DNA from: an uncultured Clostridia bacterium
Lineage (GTDB): Bacteria > Bacillota > Clostridia > Oscillospirales > Acutalibacteraceae
NCBI GenBank assembly: GCA_944385105.1
Contig: CALWVR010000022.1
Location: 1-64,000, forward strand
Length of the DNA stretch: 64,000 bases
Direction of reading: 5' to 3'
Position 1 is the first letter of the stretch; each line of letters opens with the position of its first letter. The notes beneath the pieces were generated by a model. It was not told where the DNA came from and made no database searches. It worked only from the letters and a program-made list of their open reading frames with translations. The position numbers and the translations under genes were made by a program. Shown here one piece after another: positions 34,749-43,432 of this stretch.

Positions 34749-35543
34749 TTGGCGATAATATGTCCTTTGTTTAGTTCAAGTAAAGGAAACTGTACATATA
34801 TAGGTTCTGCGAACGAAGGTATACTGATAGATGTTGGCAGAAGTGCAAGACAAATAGAACGAGCACTAAATTCAAACAATATTGATATTTATTCAATAAA
34901 AGCAATATTTATAACTCATGAACATATAGACCATATACAAGGACTAAAGGTTATAGCTTCAAGGTATAATATAAAAGTTTTTGCCTCTGAAGGAACAATG
35001 AGATCTTTAGTTAAAAAAGAAGTTATAAATGGAAAATTTGAAACAGAAGTAATGACTGAAAAAGGAATAAATGTAGGAGGAATGTTTGTTAAAACGTTTA
35101 GAACTCCGCATGACAGTAATGAGAGCGTTGGATATGTAGTTTATACTTCCGACGGGAAAAAAGCAGTAGTTGCCACTGACATTGGATATATGACTGATGC
35201 CATAAGGGAATCGATTAATGGAGCGGACGCTGTGCTAATCGAGTCAAACCATGATGTTGGCATGCTGCAAAATGGTAGTTATCCATATTACTTGAAGAAA
35301 AGGATAATGTCAAATATAGGTCATTTATCTAATGATGCTTGTGCTAAGGAACTGCCTGATTTTATAAGGAGAGGTACAAAAAAATTTATTTTAGCACATT
35401 TAAGCCAGGAAAATAATATGCCGGAATTAGCTTTACAAACATCTATATGTCAATTATCTTCAAATAATATGACTAATGGAAAGGACTTTCAAATAATTGT
35501 AGCTCCTGTAGAAAATTTTTCGGGAACAAATTTGTTATTTTAA
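34749..35543 (+). CDS. MBL-fold metallohydrolase, WalJ/YycJ-like
   Basis: This 264-aa metallo-beta-lactamase-fold protein has the metal motif THEHIDHIQG near residue 57, SSKGNCTYIG at the N-terminus and AVVATDIGYM and ESNHDVGMLQ further on, as in the YycJ/WalJ and ComA-like branch. In bacilli WalJ lies near walRK and is linked to cell-wall/DNA homeostasis; here no walRK is near. I choose TTG 34749, 7 nt after AAGGAGG (34735-34741). An earlier in-frame TTG (34728) lies upstream of the ribosome site. rlmH follows 12 nt later, the same order as in many Firmicutes. Confidence 0.88.
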   Translation: MAIICPLFSSSKGNCTYIGSANEGILIDVGRSARQIERALNSNNIDIYSIKAIFITHEHIDHIQGLKVIASRYNIKVFASEGTMRSLVKKEVINGKFETEVMTEKGINVGGMFVKTFRTPHDSNESVGYVVYTSDGKKAVVATDIGYMTDAIRESINGADAVLIESNHDVGMLQNGSYPYYLKKRIMSNIGHLSNDACAKELPDFIRRGTKKFILAHLSQENNMPELALQTSICQLSSNNMTNGKDFQIIVAPVENFSGTNLLF

Positions 35544-35555
35544 AATAGTGTTGAT

Positions 35556-36038
35556 ATGATAAAAATTAAAATAATATGCGTTGGTAATTTAAAAGAGAAA
35601 TATTTTAGGGAAGCTTGCCTTGAATATAGTAAAAGGCTAACCCCGTTTTGTAAATTTGAGATAATTGAAGTTAGCGAACATAGGGCTTATAAGGTTCCTT
35701 CACAGATGGAAGTTTTAAACATATTGGAAAAGGAAGCAGACAAGATATTATCTAAGGTATCAAATAATGCCAATGTAGTGTCCTTATGCATAGAGGGAGA
35801 ATCTAAATCTTCTCAAGATCTTTCTTTATATATAAAAGAGGCTATGATAAACGGAATAAGTGAGATAATTTTTATTATTGGGAGTTCATATGGGCTTTCG
35901 GATGAGGTTAAAAGGCGCTCTAATTTAAGATTGTCGATGTCGAAAATGACATTTCCTCATCAGCTTGCAAGAGTAATGCTAGCGGAACAAATTTATAGAG
36001 CATTTGAAATTTTAAATAATACAAAATATCATAAGTAA
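35556..36038 (+). CDS. rlmH: 23S rRNA (pseudouridine1915-N3)-methyltransferase
   Basis: RlmH is a SPOUT methyltransferase that methylates pseudouridine 1915 in helix 69 of 23S rRNA, using SAM. The N-terminus IKIICVGNLKEKYFREACLEYSKRL (partly shown) and the C-terminal MSKMTFPHQLARVMLAEQIYRAF are diagnostic. Two variants are odd: the SAM loop usually reads IGGSxGLS but is IGSSYGLS here, and the tail usually GEPYHK is NTKYHK. Length is 160 aa, normal. It is tightly linked to walJ. The identity is firm; those substitutions could slightly alter SAM binding. Confidence 0.93.
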   Translation: MIKIKIICVGNLKEKYFREACLEYSKRLTPFCKFEIIEVSEHRAYKVPSQMEVLNILEKEADKILSKVSNNANVVSLCIEGESKSSQDLSLYIKEAMINGISEIIFIIGSSYGLSDEVKRRSNLRLSMSKMTFPHQLARVMLAEQIYRAFEILNNTKYHK

Positions 36039-36066
36039 GTGGGTAAGTTTAATACCTGCTTTTTTA
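36037..36066 (+). terminator. Terminator after rlmH
   Basis: AAGTGGGTA (36037-36045) pairs with TACCTGCTT (36053-36061), including two G-T pairs, and a T7 run follows. It overlaps the rlmH stop codon. Confidence 0.75.
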
Positions 36067-36116
36067 TTTTTATGTTATAATTAATTGAAATTTATAGAGA
36101 AAAGAGAGTTTATCTT

Positions 36117-39100
36117 ATGCTTCAGTTTATATTTGGAAGGTCGGGCTTCGGAAAGACTTATGCTATAAAAGACCTAATTTTTGAAAATGCTAAAATGGGA
36201 AAAAGTAAGCTTATGGTAATAGTCCCAGAGCAAAATTCTTTTGAAACAGAGACAGCAATTCTGGATTTAATGGGTCCTGTATTGGCTCAAAAAATAGATG
36301 TAGTAAGCTTTACCCGTCTTTTAGATTTGGTATCAAGAGAATATGGAGGACGAACAGCAAAGAGAATAAACAAAGGCGATAGAACTTTATTTATGAGTTT
36401 AGCAATAGATGCAGTGAAGGATAAACTTAATATATATAAAGGACAAACTGAAAAGCCGGAATTTATTGATACAATGATATCTGCTTTAACAGAATTTAAA
36501 ATGTGTAATGTAGATTTTAAAGAACTTATAGAGACGTCAGAAAATGTAAGAGAAAAGAGTTTAAGGGAGAAACTTATTGAAACCTCGTTAATACTTAATA
36601 CTTATGAGTCATTGGTATCTCAAACATACGTAGAGCCTCTTGACGACTTAACAAGACTGCATAAAATGTTGATTGATAATAGCTTTTTTGAAGATTATAC
36701 AGTTGCTATAGACGGATTTGATGGATTTACTATGCAGCAATACAAGATTATAGAAGACATTTTGAGGCAGGCGGAAAGTGTATATATGACATTTTGTACC
36801 GATAGGAAGGTTTTTGAGAACGATGCTTTTAATTTGTTTTTGCCAGTAAATAAATCAGTGAAGAGAGTACTAAATTTAGCAAATAGAAATGGCATTGAAG
36901 TTTGTGAGCCGATATATCTCACTGAAAATTATAGGACAAAAAGTAGGGGCTTAAAAGGGCTTGAGGAAAACATATTTAGAATAGAAGGAAAAAGGCTTGA
37001 TGAAAGAACTGACGATGTTATCGTATATAACGCTAATACTAAATATGATGAAGTGGACTTTGTTTCAAGAACAATAAAAAGATTAATAATGCAGGACGGT
37101 TATAAATATGGGGATATTGCTATTTTAACAAGAAATGACCAGTTATATAGAGGAATAATTGATTATTCTCTTGAGAAGTATGATATTCCATACTTTATGG
37201 ATAAAAGGGAAGACATAGATTCAAAACCCTTAATGCATGTATTGCTTGGTGCTTTTGAAATAATAAATAGTGGTTTTTCAACACAGAGTATATTTAGGTA
37301 TCTGAAAACTTTACTTATAGGCTTTACTACTGAAGAGATAAGTATACTTGAAAACTATGTTTTATTTTGGAATATAGATGGGAAAAAGTGGCTTGATGAA
37401 TTTACTTCAAATCCTAATGGATATTTTCAATTGAATGATGATGATATAATTAAGTTGGATGAAATTAATAGGATAAGAAAAAGGGTAATAAGTCCTATAC
37501 TGAAGTTATATAAGGCGACTAGGAGAGTCGACGGAAAGGGTATTACAATAGCTTTGTACGAATTTCTTGAAGACATAAATATTATTGAAAATTTAAAGAA
37601 CTATGTAAATAACCTTATTAATATGGAGCAGGATATTTTAGCAAAAGAGCAAGCACGTTTATTTGATACGATGGTAGAAATACTTGATAGATTAAGTATA
37701 ATACTGGATGGTAAAGTTATGGGAACGAAGCGCTATGCACAGCTTTTAAAGCTAGTTATAAATTCAAATGACATAGCTTTTATTCCAAAAGGAATAGATG
37801 ATGTTGTATTTGGTTCGATTGATAGGGTGAGAGTAGATGGCGCAAAGGTTGTGTTTTTACTTGGTGCTGTTGAAGGAGAGTTTCCAAGAATACCTGTTCC
37901 TACAGGTTTATTTAGTGATACTGAAAGACGAGAACTTATAAATATGGGATTAAATCTATATGATAGCGTGGAGGGGCTATATATAAATGAAAGATTCTTA
38001 GCCTATAGGTGTGTGTCAATCCCCTCAGATAAACTTTATATAAGTTGGCCATGTTCTAGTGGAAAAAGTGGAATTAAAAGGGAATCAGAGATAATAAAAG
38101 AAGCAAGGAGTATTTTACCTAAATTGTGTGAAATGGACGAATATTCCCAAAGCATTGATGATGAGGTTTTTACTAAAAAACAGTGTTTTGAACTTTGTGC
38201 AAGATATTTTAAGGATAATTCCCGCTTTTCACAAACTTTAAAGAAATACTTTGAGACTGATCAAGAATATGAAAAACAATTAAAAGCTATAAAGAAGATT
38301 TTAGAAAAACAGCTATTTAGGTTCTATGATGAAGAAAAGTCAAAGCTTTTATTTGGTAGTGATATTAATATATCAGCTTCTCAAATAGAAAAATATTACC
38401 TTTGTAAATTCTCCTATTTTTGTAAATATGGTATGCTTGCAAGAACGAGAAAGAAAGCTAGCTTTGATGCACTTGAGTATGGAAATACTATACATTTTAT
38501 ACTAGAAAGATTTTTAAAGAGGCATTCAAAGGAAGAGCTTTTAAAGCTTATGAAAAAAGACGTTGAAAGAGAAATAAAAGAAGAACTGGATTTTTATGTA
38601 GAAAAAAGGCTTGGTGGCTTTAAAGATAAAACCAAGAGGCTTAATTATTTAGTCTCAAGGCTTGTAAAGATACTTTTACCACTTATAATTCATTTGGTAG
38701 ATGAATTATCTCAAAGTGAATTTATTCCGTCAGATTTTGAGCTTGACTTGTCACATAGCAATAAAGTAAAGCCTCTTAAGATTAAGCTATTGGATGGTTC
38801 ATTTGTTAATGTAGATGGAAAAATAGACCGCGTTGATATGATGTGTATTAATGGCACTGACTATGTTAGAATTATTGATTATAAGACTGGGATAAAAGAC
38901 TTTAGACTCTCAGATATAGTCTATGGACTTAACATGCAAATGCTTATTTATCTTGAAGCTATTATAAAAGGAGGAAAAGGTAGGTATAAAAAAGCAATAC
39001 CAGCAGGTGTATTGTATATGCCTTCAAAGACTCCTATTATAAATGCTGATAGAGAATACGACATTTTGAAGATTGCTCAGGAAAGAAATAAAAAATTAAG

Positions 39101-39470
39101 AATGAATGGATTAATTTTAGATTCTAATGATGTAATATATGGAATGGATAAGAAAGCAATTGGTGAATTTATACCTGCTGTGATAAAGGACGGAAACTCT
39201 AAAAGTAAAGACTCATTGGTTGATGCTAGTCAAATTAATGCAATTTTTAAATATATAGAGCGGCTAATCATAAATATGGCCATGGAGTTAAAGAAAGGAA
39301 AAATTGAAGCAGTACCAACAAAAGGAGAATATGACGCTTGTGAGTATTGTGAGTATACTTCTATATGTGGTGCGAAAAATGCGGAGACTGTAAGGGAAAT
39401 AAAAAAACTTAGTAATGATGAGTCTTTTTGTAAAATATTAGAAGGGATGGAAGGGGCTAATGTCGAGTAG
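36117..39470 (+). CDS. addB: ATP-dependent helicase/nuclease subunit B
   Basis: AddB is the second subunit of the AddAB double-strand-break resection complex, the Firmicute counterpart of RecBCD. The 1117-aa protein starts with a P-loop, IFGRSGFGKTYAIKDLI. Its C-terminal RecB-type nuclease has the GRIDRVD/VRIIDYKTG equivalent (KIDRVDMM, VRIIDYKTGIKDF). The four Fe-S cysteines are present: one in YYLCKFSYF and three in CEYCEYTSICG near the end. Length is typical. It overlaps addA by 11 nt. The ATG is preceded by AAGAGAG, with a TATAAT-like -10 about 40 nt upstream. Confidence 0.95.
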   Translation: MLQFIFGRSGFGKTYAIKDLIFENAKMGKSKLMVIVPEQNSFETETAILDLMGPVLAQKIDVVSFTRLLDLVSREYGGRTAKRINKGDRTLFMSLAIDAVKDKLNIYKGQTEKPEFIDTMISALTEFKMCNVDFKELIETSENVREKSLREKLIETSLILNTYESLVSQTYVEPLDDLTRLHKMLIDNSFFEDYTVAIDGFDGFTMQQYKIIEDILRQAESVYMTFCTDRKVFENDAFNLFLPVNKSVKRVLNLANRNGIEVCEPIYLTENYRTKSRGLKGLEENIFRIEGKRLDERTDDVIVYNANTKYDEVDFVSRTIKRLIMQDGYKYGDIAILTRNDQLYRGIIDYSLEKYDIPYFMDKREDIDSKPLMHVLLGAFEIINSGFSTQSIFRYLKTLLIGFTTEEISILENYVLFWNIDGKKWLDEFTSNPNGYFQLNDDDIIKLDEINRIRKRVISPILKLYKATRRVDGKGITIALYEFLEDINIIENLKNYVNNLINMEQDILAKEQARLFDTMVEILDRLSIILDGKVMGTKRYAQLLKLVINSNDIAFIPKGIDDVVFGSIDRVRVDGAKVVFLLGAVEGEFPRIPVPTGLFSDTERRELINMGLNLYDSVEGLYINERFLAYRCVSIPSDKLYISWPCSSGKSGIKRESEIIKEARSILPKLCEMDEYSQSIDDEVFTKKQCFELCARYFKDNSRFSQTLKKYFETDQEYEKQLKAIKKILEKQLFRFYDEEKSKLLFGSDINISASQIEKYYLCKFSYFCKYGMLARTRKKASFDALEYGNTIHFILERFLKRHSKEELLKLMKKDVEREIKEELDFYVEKRLGGFKDKTKRLNYLVSRLVKILLPLIIHLVDELSQSEFIPSDFELDLSHSNKVKPLKIKLLDGSFVNVDGKIDRVDMMCINGTDYVRIIDYKTGIKDFRLSDIVYGLNMQMLIYLEAIIKGGKGRYKKAIPAGVLYMPSKTPIINADREYDILKIAQERNKKLRMNGLILDSNDVIYGMDKKAIGEFIPAVIKDGNSKSKDSLVDASQINAIFKYIERLIINMAMELKKGKIEAVPTKGEYDACEYCEYTSICGAKNAETVREIKKLSNDESFCKILEGMEGANVE

Positions 39471-42400
39471 ACAATGGACTAATAGTCAAAAGAATGCAAT
39501 ATATGCAAAAGGAGGCTCTTTGTTGGTTTCAGCTGCAGCTGGATCTGGAAAGACAGCTGTTTTAGTCCAAAGGGTTATTGAAATGATAACCGATAAAAGT
39601 AATCCTTGTGATGCTGATAGATTGCTTGTTGTGACGTTTACAAAGGCAGCAGCAGCAGAAATGCGTGCAAGAATAAATACAGAAATATCAAATCTTTTAA
39701 AAATAACCCCCAATGATAAGAACCTTCAACGACAACAATTAATATTATCAAGAGCACATATAAGTACAATACATAGTTTTTGTAATGAGTTAATACGTGA
39801 AAATTTTTATAAATTAAACATCTCGTCGGAATTTAAAATAGCCGATGAAAATGAAATTATGATATTAAAAGATGAGGCTATTCGGACAGTTTTAGAGGAG
39901 AAATATGAAAGATCCAGTCCTGAATTTTTAAATATGGTAGAGACGTTTAGCTCTGCACGTGATGATAATAATCTTATATATACAGTGTATGAATTTTATG
40001 ATTTTATAAGATCGCATCCATTTAAAGAGAAGTGGCTTAGTGAAAAGTTTGATATGTATAACGAATCTAATATAAATGATACTGAATTTTTTAGAGTAAT
40101 TTTAAATTACGCTATTGAATCTATTAATCATTGTCTTACGCTTACCAAAAATTCAATCGAGCTTTTAAATGAAGATGAAAAAATAAAAGAAATTTATGGC
40201 TCTAGCTTTTCTTCCGATTTGTCCTCTTTATTTTTATTAAAAGAAACTTTAAACTTGAAAACATGGGATAATATATCTGATGAGCTTAAAAATTTTAAAT
40301 TTGACAAGCTTAAGGCGTTACGAGGATATAAGGATGATATTATAAAAGTTAGAGTGAATGAGAACAGAAAGGAAGTAAAAGCGATAATAGATAAGCTAAA
40401 GAAGCTTTTCTATGTTAGCCAAGAAGAGTGTATAGAAGATATAAAATACTTAAAACCAATAGTTAAGGAGTTTTTTGCACTTACGAATGACTTTGAAGCT
40501 AGATTAAATTTATTAAAAGCAGAAAGGAATATTTTGGACTTTAGTGACCTTGAACATTTGACATTAAAGCTTTTAGTAAAAGAGACAAATGCAGGTTTTG
40601 AAAGGACACAAGAAGCTTACGAATTGTCTTTAAAATTTGATCAAATTATGGTTGACGAATATCAAGATACAAATGAAGTGCAAGATCTAATCTTTAGAGC
40701 TTTATCGCATAATGAAGAAAATCTTTTTATGGTGGGTGATGTAAAACAGAGCATATATAGGTTTCGTCAGGCGATGCCGGAAATATTTTTAAGGCGTAAA
40801 GAAAAGTATTTATTGTATGATGAGACTAAGAGCGAATATCCATATAAAATAATCTTAGACAAAAACTTTAGGAGTAGAGAGGGAATTTTAGATGCAACTA
40901 ATTTTGTCTTTTCACAACTTATGTCTAAAAACATGGGAGAAATGGAATATACAAATGAGGAAAAACTAAAACTTGGTGCTGAGTATGACGCTAAGGAAGA
41001 CCCTGATGTATATTTAAAAATTTTAGATTTATCATGCTGTGAAGATAACGATATGGACAAACAGGAAGCAAGGTATATATCTGGTATAATAGCCCAGATG
41101 ATAGGAAAGGGGTATAAAATAAAGGATAAAAATGGGTATAGAAATGTAACGTATGGGGACTTTTGTATTTTACTTAGAAGTGCTAATAAACATGCTATAA
41201 ACTTTGTTAAGGAACTGGAACTTTGTGGAGTCCCTGCTTGGTGCGACGTGGCAGGAAGTTTTTTTGGAACAATAGAAGTTTCTACTATGCTGTCGTTTCT
41301 GAGAATAATTGATAATCCAATACAGGATATTCCAATTTTGTCTATATTGATGAGTCCTATATATGGTTTTACACCAGATGAATTAAGCGAGATACGCTGT
41401 ATAGACCGTGCTGTACCAATTTATTTTGCACTAAAGGAATCTGCAAGTGCAGGAAATGAAAAGTGTAAAAACTTTTTAAGAGACATTGAGGGGTATAGGC
41501 AAATTGCAGCAACTATGCCGTCTGATAGATTTATCCAGTATGTATATAATAAGACGAGTTATCTTGAAATAGTTCAAGCTATGGATGAAGGCAATTTAAG
41601 GCTTAATAACCTAAGGCTTCTGCTTGAATATGCAAGGAATTATGAGGCTTCAGGATATAGAGGAATATCTAGTTTTATAAGGTTTATTGATAAGGTAGAA
41701 GAGCAAAAATCTGATCTTGAATCTTCTAATGAGATAAGAGCTAATGCTAATGTAGTGAAAATAATGAGTATTCATAGGTCTAAGGGGTTAGAGTTTCCTA
41801 TTTGTATAATTGCAAATTGCTCAAGAAAGTTTAATAAAGACAAGGGGGAAATATTATTACACCCCAAGTTAGGCCTGGGAATAAAACGCAAAGATTTGAC
41901 ATCTATGTGCAAATATACTAATCTTTCAAGAGATGCTATAAGTTTAGAAATAGACAAAGACAATATGTCTGAAGAATTAAGAGTACTTTATGTGGCAATG
42001 ACAAGAGCAAAAGAAAATCTTATAATGATAACATCGTTAACTAAAGTTGATGATACTATATGTAAATTAGCCTCATCAATTATGGATGGTGAGGTTTTGG
42101 ATCCTTATAAAGTTAGAAACTCAACGAGTTTTTCAGAGTGGATATTATATTGTGCGCTAAGACATCCTGATGGGGCCTGCCTAAGAAAGATTGCTGGCTC
42201 AAGCTTTGGGACAATGTCAAAAGACACGGGTAAATGGTCTATTGAGATTGTTAGGCCTGAATCGGGCAATATAAGGGTTACTTCAAGTATACATGAAGTA
42301 AGCGAAGAATTTGATGAGGAACTATTGAACAAACTTAACAGTAGAATAAATTACACTTATGCTTATAAGAATTTGTCTAATATTAGATCAAAAGTTACAG

Positions 42401-42987
42401 TTTCAGATATTGTAGCACAAGACAATTTAGAAAGATTTGATTTCCTGAGAAGACCGTTGTTTATTAGTGGCAATAAGTTGTCAGCTCAAGCAAAGGGGAC
42501 TATATTACATAATTTTATGCAATTTGTAGACTTTAAAAAAGCAAAAGACAATCTTGATAAAGAAATAGATTACTTAATGACTAAAGGTTTTGTAAGTATA
42601 GAAGACATGTCATACATTGATAAAAAAAGAATAAAAAGATTTTTAAATAGCAATCTAATGGACAGAATACTTAGATCAAAAAATGTATTAAGAGAATTTA
42701 AATTTACAATTAAAGTTAAGGCGGGAGAGTTAGGGCTAGATGAAAACCTTATAAATAATAATCATAAAGTAATATTGCAGGGATCAATAGACTGTGCTTT
42801 TGAAGAAGATGGACAATTTGTTATAGTGGATTACAAAACGAGTGCGTTGGAATCCATGGATGTACTTGAAGAAAGGTATCACAAACAATTAGCTTTGTAT
42901 AAAAAAGCTTTATCGGAATGCACAGATAAAAAGATAAAACAATGTATTTTATATTCATTTAACACAGGAAAAGAAATTTTTTTATAA
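39460..42987 (+). CDS. addA: ATP-dependent helicase/nuclease subunit A
   Basis: AddA is the UvrD/SF1A helicase and nuclease of AddAB, which processes double-strand breaks for RecA. Its motif I is VSAAAGSGKTAVLVQRVI (about 24-41). Motif II has VDEYQDTNEVQ, and motif VI has RVLYVAMTRAKENLIM. The C-terminal RecB nuclease carries GSIDCAFEEDGQFVIVDYKTS (partly shown). Length is 1175 aa, standard. It begins inside addB, so the two subunits are co-translated. Nothing suggests inactivation. Confidence 0.96.
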   Translation: MSSRQWTNSQKNAIYAKGGSLLVSAAAGSGKTAVLVQRVIEMITDKSNPCDADRLLVVTFTKAAAAEMRARINTEISNLLKITPNDKNLQRQQLILSRAHISTIHSFCNELIRENFYKLNISSEFKIADENEIMILKDEAIRTVLEEKYERSSPEFLNMVETFSSARDDNNLIYTVYEFYDFIRSHPFKEKWLSEKFDMYNESNINDTEFFRVILNYAIESINHCLTLTKNSIELLNEDEKIKEIYGSSFSSDLSSLFLLKETLNLKTWDNISDELKNFKFDKLKALRGYKDDIIKVRVNENRKEVKAIIDKLKKLFYVSQEECIEDIKYLKPIVKEFFALTNDFEARLNLLKAERNILDFSDLEHLTLKLLVKETNAGFERTQEAYELSLKFDQIMVDEYQDTNEVQDLIFRALSHNEENLFMVGDVKQSIYRFRQAMPEIFLRRKEKYLLYDETKSEYPYKIILDKNFRSREGILDATNFVFSQLMSKNMGEMEYTNEEKLKLGAEYDAKEDPDVYLKILDLSCCEDNDMDKQEARYISGIIAQMIGKGYKIKDKNGYRNVTYGDFCILLRSANKHAINFVKELELCGVPAWCDVAGSFFGTIEVSTMLSFLRIIDNPIQDIPILSILMSPIYGFTPDELSEIRCIDRAVPIYFALKESASAGNEKCKNFLRDIEGYRQIAATMPSDRFIQYVYNKTSYLEIVQAMDEGNLRLNNLRLLLEYARNYEASGYRGISSFIRFIDKVEEQKSDLESSNEIRANANVVKIMSIHRSKGLEFPICIIANCSRKFNKDKGEILLHPKLGLGIKRKDLTSMCKYTNLSRDAISLEIDKDNMSEELRVLYVAMTRAKENLIMITSLTKVDDTICKLASSIMDGEVLDPYKVRNSTSFSEWILYCALRHPDGACLRKIAGSSFGTMSKDTGKWSIEIVRPESGNIRVTSSIHEVSEEFDEELLNKLNSRINYTYAYKNLSNIRSKVTVSDIVAQDNLERFDFLRRPLFISGNKLSAQAKGTILHNFMQFVDFKKAKDNLDKEIDYLMTKGFVSIEDMSYIDKKRIKRFLNSNLMDRILRSKNVLREFKFTIKVKAGELGLDENLINNNHKVILQGSIDCAFEEDGQFVIVDYKTSALESMDVLEERYHKQLALYKKALSECTDKKIKQCILYSFNTGKEIFL

Positions 42988-42996
42988 TATTATAGT

Positions 42997-43024
42997 TGCA
43001 ATTGATTTTTATTTATGTTATTAT
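42997..43024 (+). promoter_or_regulatory. Promoter of secG
   Basis: TTGCAA (42997-43002), a 16-nt spacer and TATTAT (43019-43024), about 40 nt before the secG start. Confidence 0.5.
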
Positions 43025-43062
43025 ATTATAAAAGATTATTGAATGCTTCCGGAGGTGTAAAA

Positions 43063-43308
43063 ATGTCAGTACTTCAAATTGTTTTAGGAGTGACCTTAAT
43101 AGTGTTTGCAATTTCTATAATAATTGTAGTGTTGCTTCAAGAAGGTCATCAACAAAATGTAGCAGCAGCTAATATAAAGTCAGAATCATTTTATTCAACT
43201 CATAAGTCTCGTTCAATAGACGCATTTTTAGAACGTTGGACTAAGTTTATCTCCATTGGCTTTTTTATACTAGTTATAGCTACTAATGCTGTTGTATATT
43301 TTCTTTAA
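43063..43308 (+). CDS. secG: Preprotein translocase subunit SecG
   Basis: SecG is the small accessory subunit of the SecYEG channel. The 81-aa protein has two membrane helices (LQIVLGVTLIVFAISIIIVVLL and FISIGFFILVIATNAVVYFL) joined by a short polar loop with QEGHQQ, which is typical. ATG 43063 is 7 nt after GGAGGTG. An upstream in-frame ATG (43015) would add a segment that is not SecG-like. secG followed by rnr is a common Firmicute order. A C13-containing hairpin lies between the two genes. Confidence 0.9.
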   Translation: MSVLQIVLGVTLIVFAISIIIVVLLQEGHQQNVAAANIKSESFYSTHKSRSIDAFLERWTKFISIGFFILVIATNAVVYFL

Positions 43309-43379
43309 TTAAAATTTTATGATAGGCTAAGTTTACTTAAGCTTATAGAATCAGGGGGGCTAACTTATTTCCCTTCTTA

Positions 43380-43392
43380 CCCCCCCCCCCCC
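43380..43392 (+). repeat. Homopolymeric C13 tract
   Basis: Thirteen consecutive C between secG and rnr, in otherwise AT-rich DNA. It forms the left arm of a terminator-like hairpin. Such mononucleotide runs are slippage-prone; sequencing error in run length is also possible. Confidence 0.9.
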
Positions 43393-43412
43393 ATTTTGGG
43401 GTGGGGGTTTTT
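43380..43412 (+). terminator. secG-rnr intergenic hairpin with T-run
   Basis: The C-run pairs with GGGG (43398-43401) and GGGGG (43403-43407), with one C-T mismatch, and T5 follows (43408-43412). It looks like an intrinsic terminator or attenuator upstream of rnr. Confidence 0.7.
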
Positions 43413-43432
43413 ATTTAGATTGGGGTGGTTTT

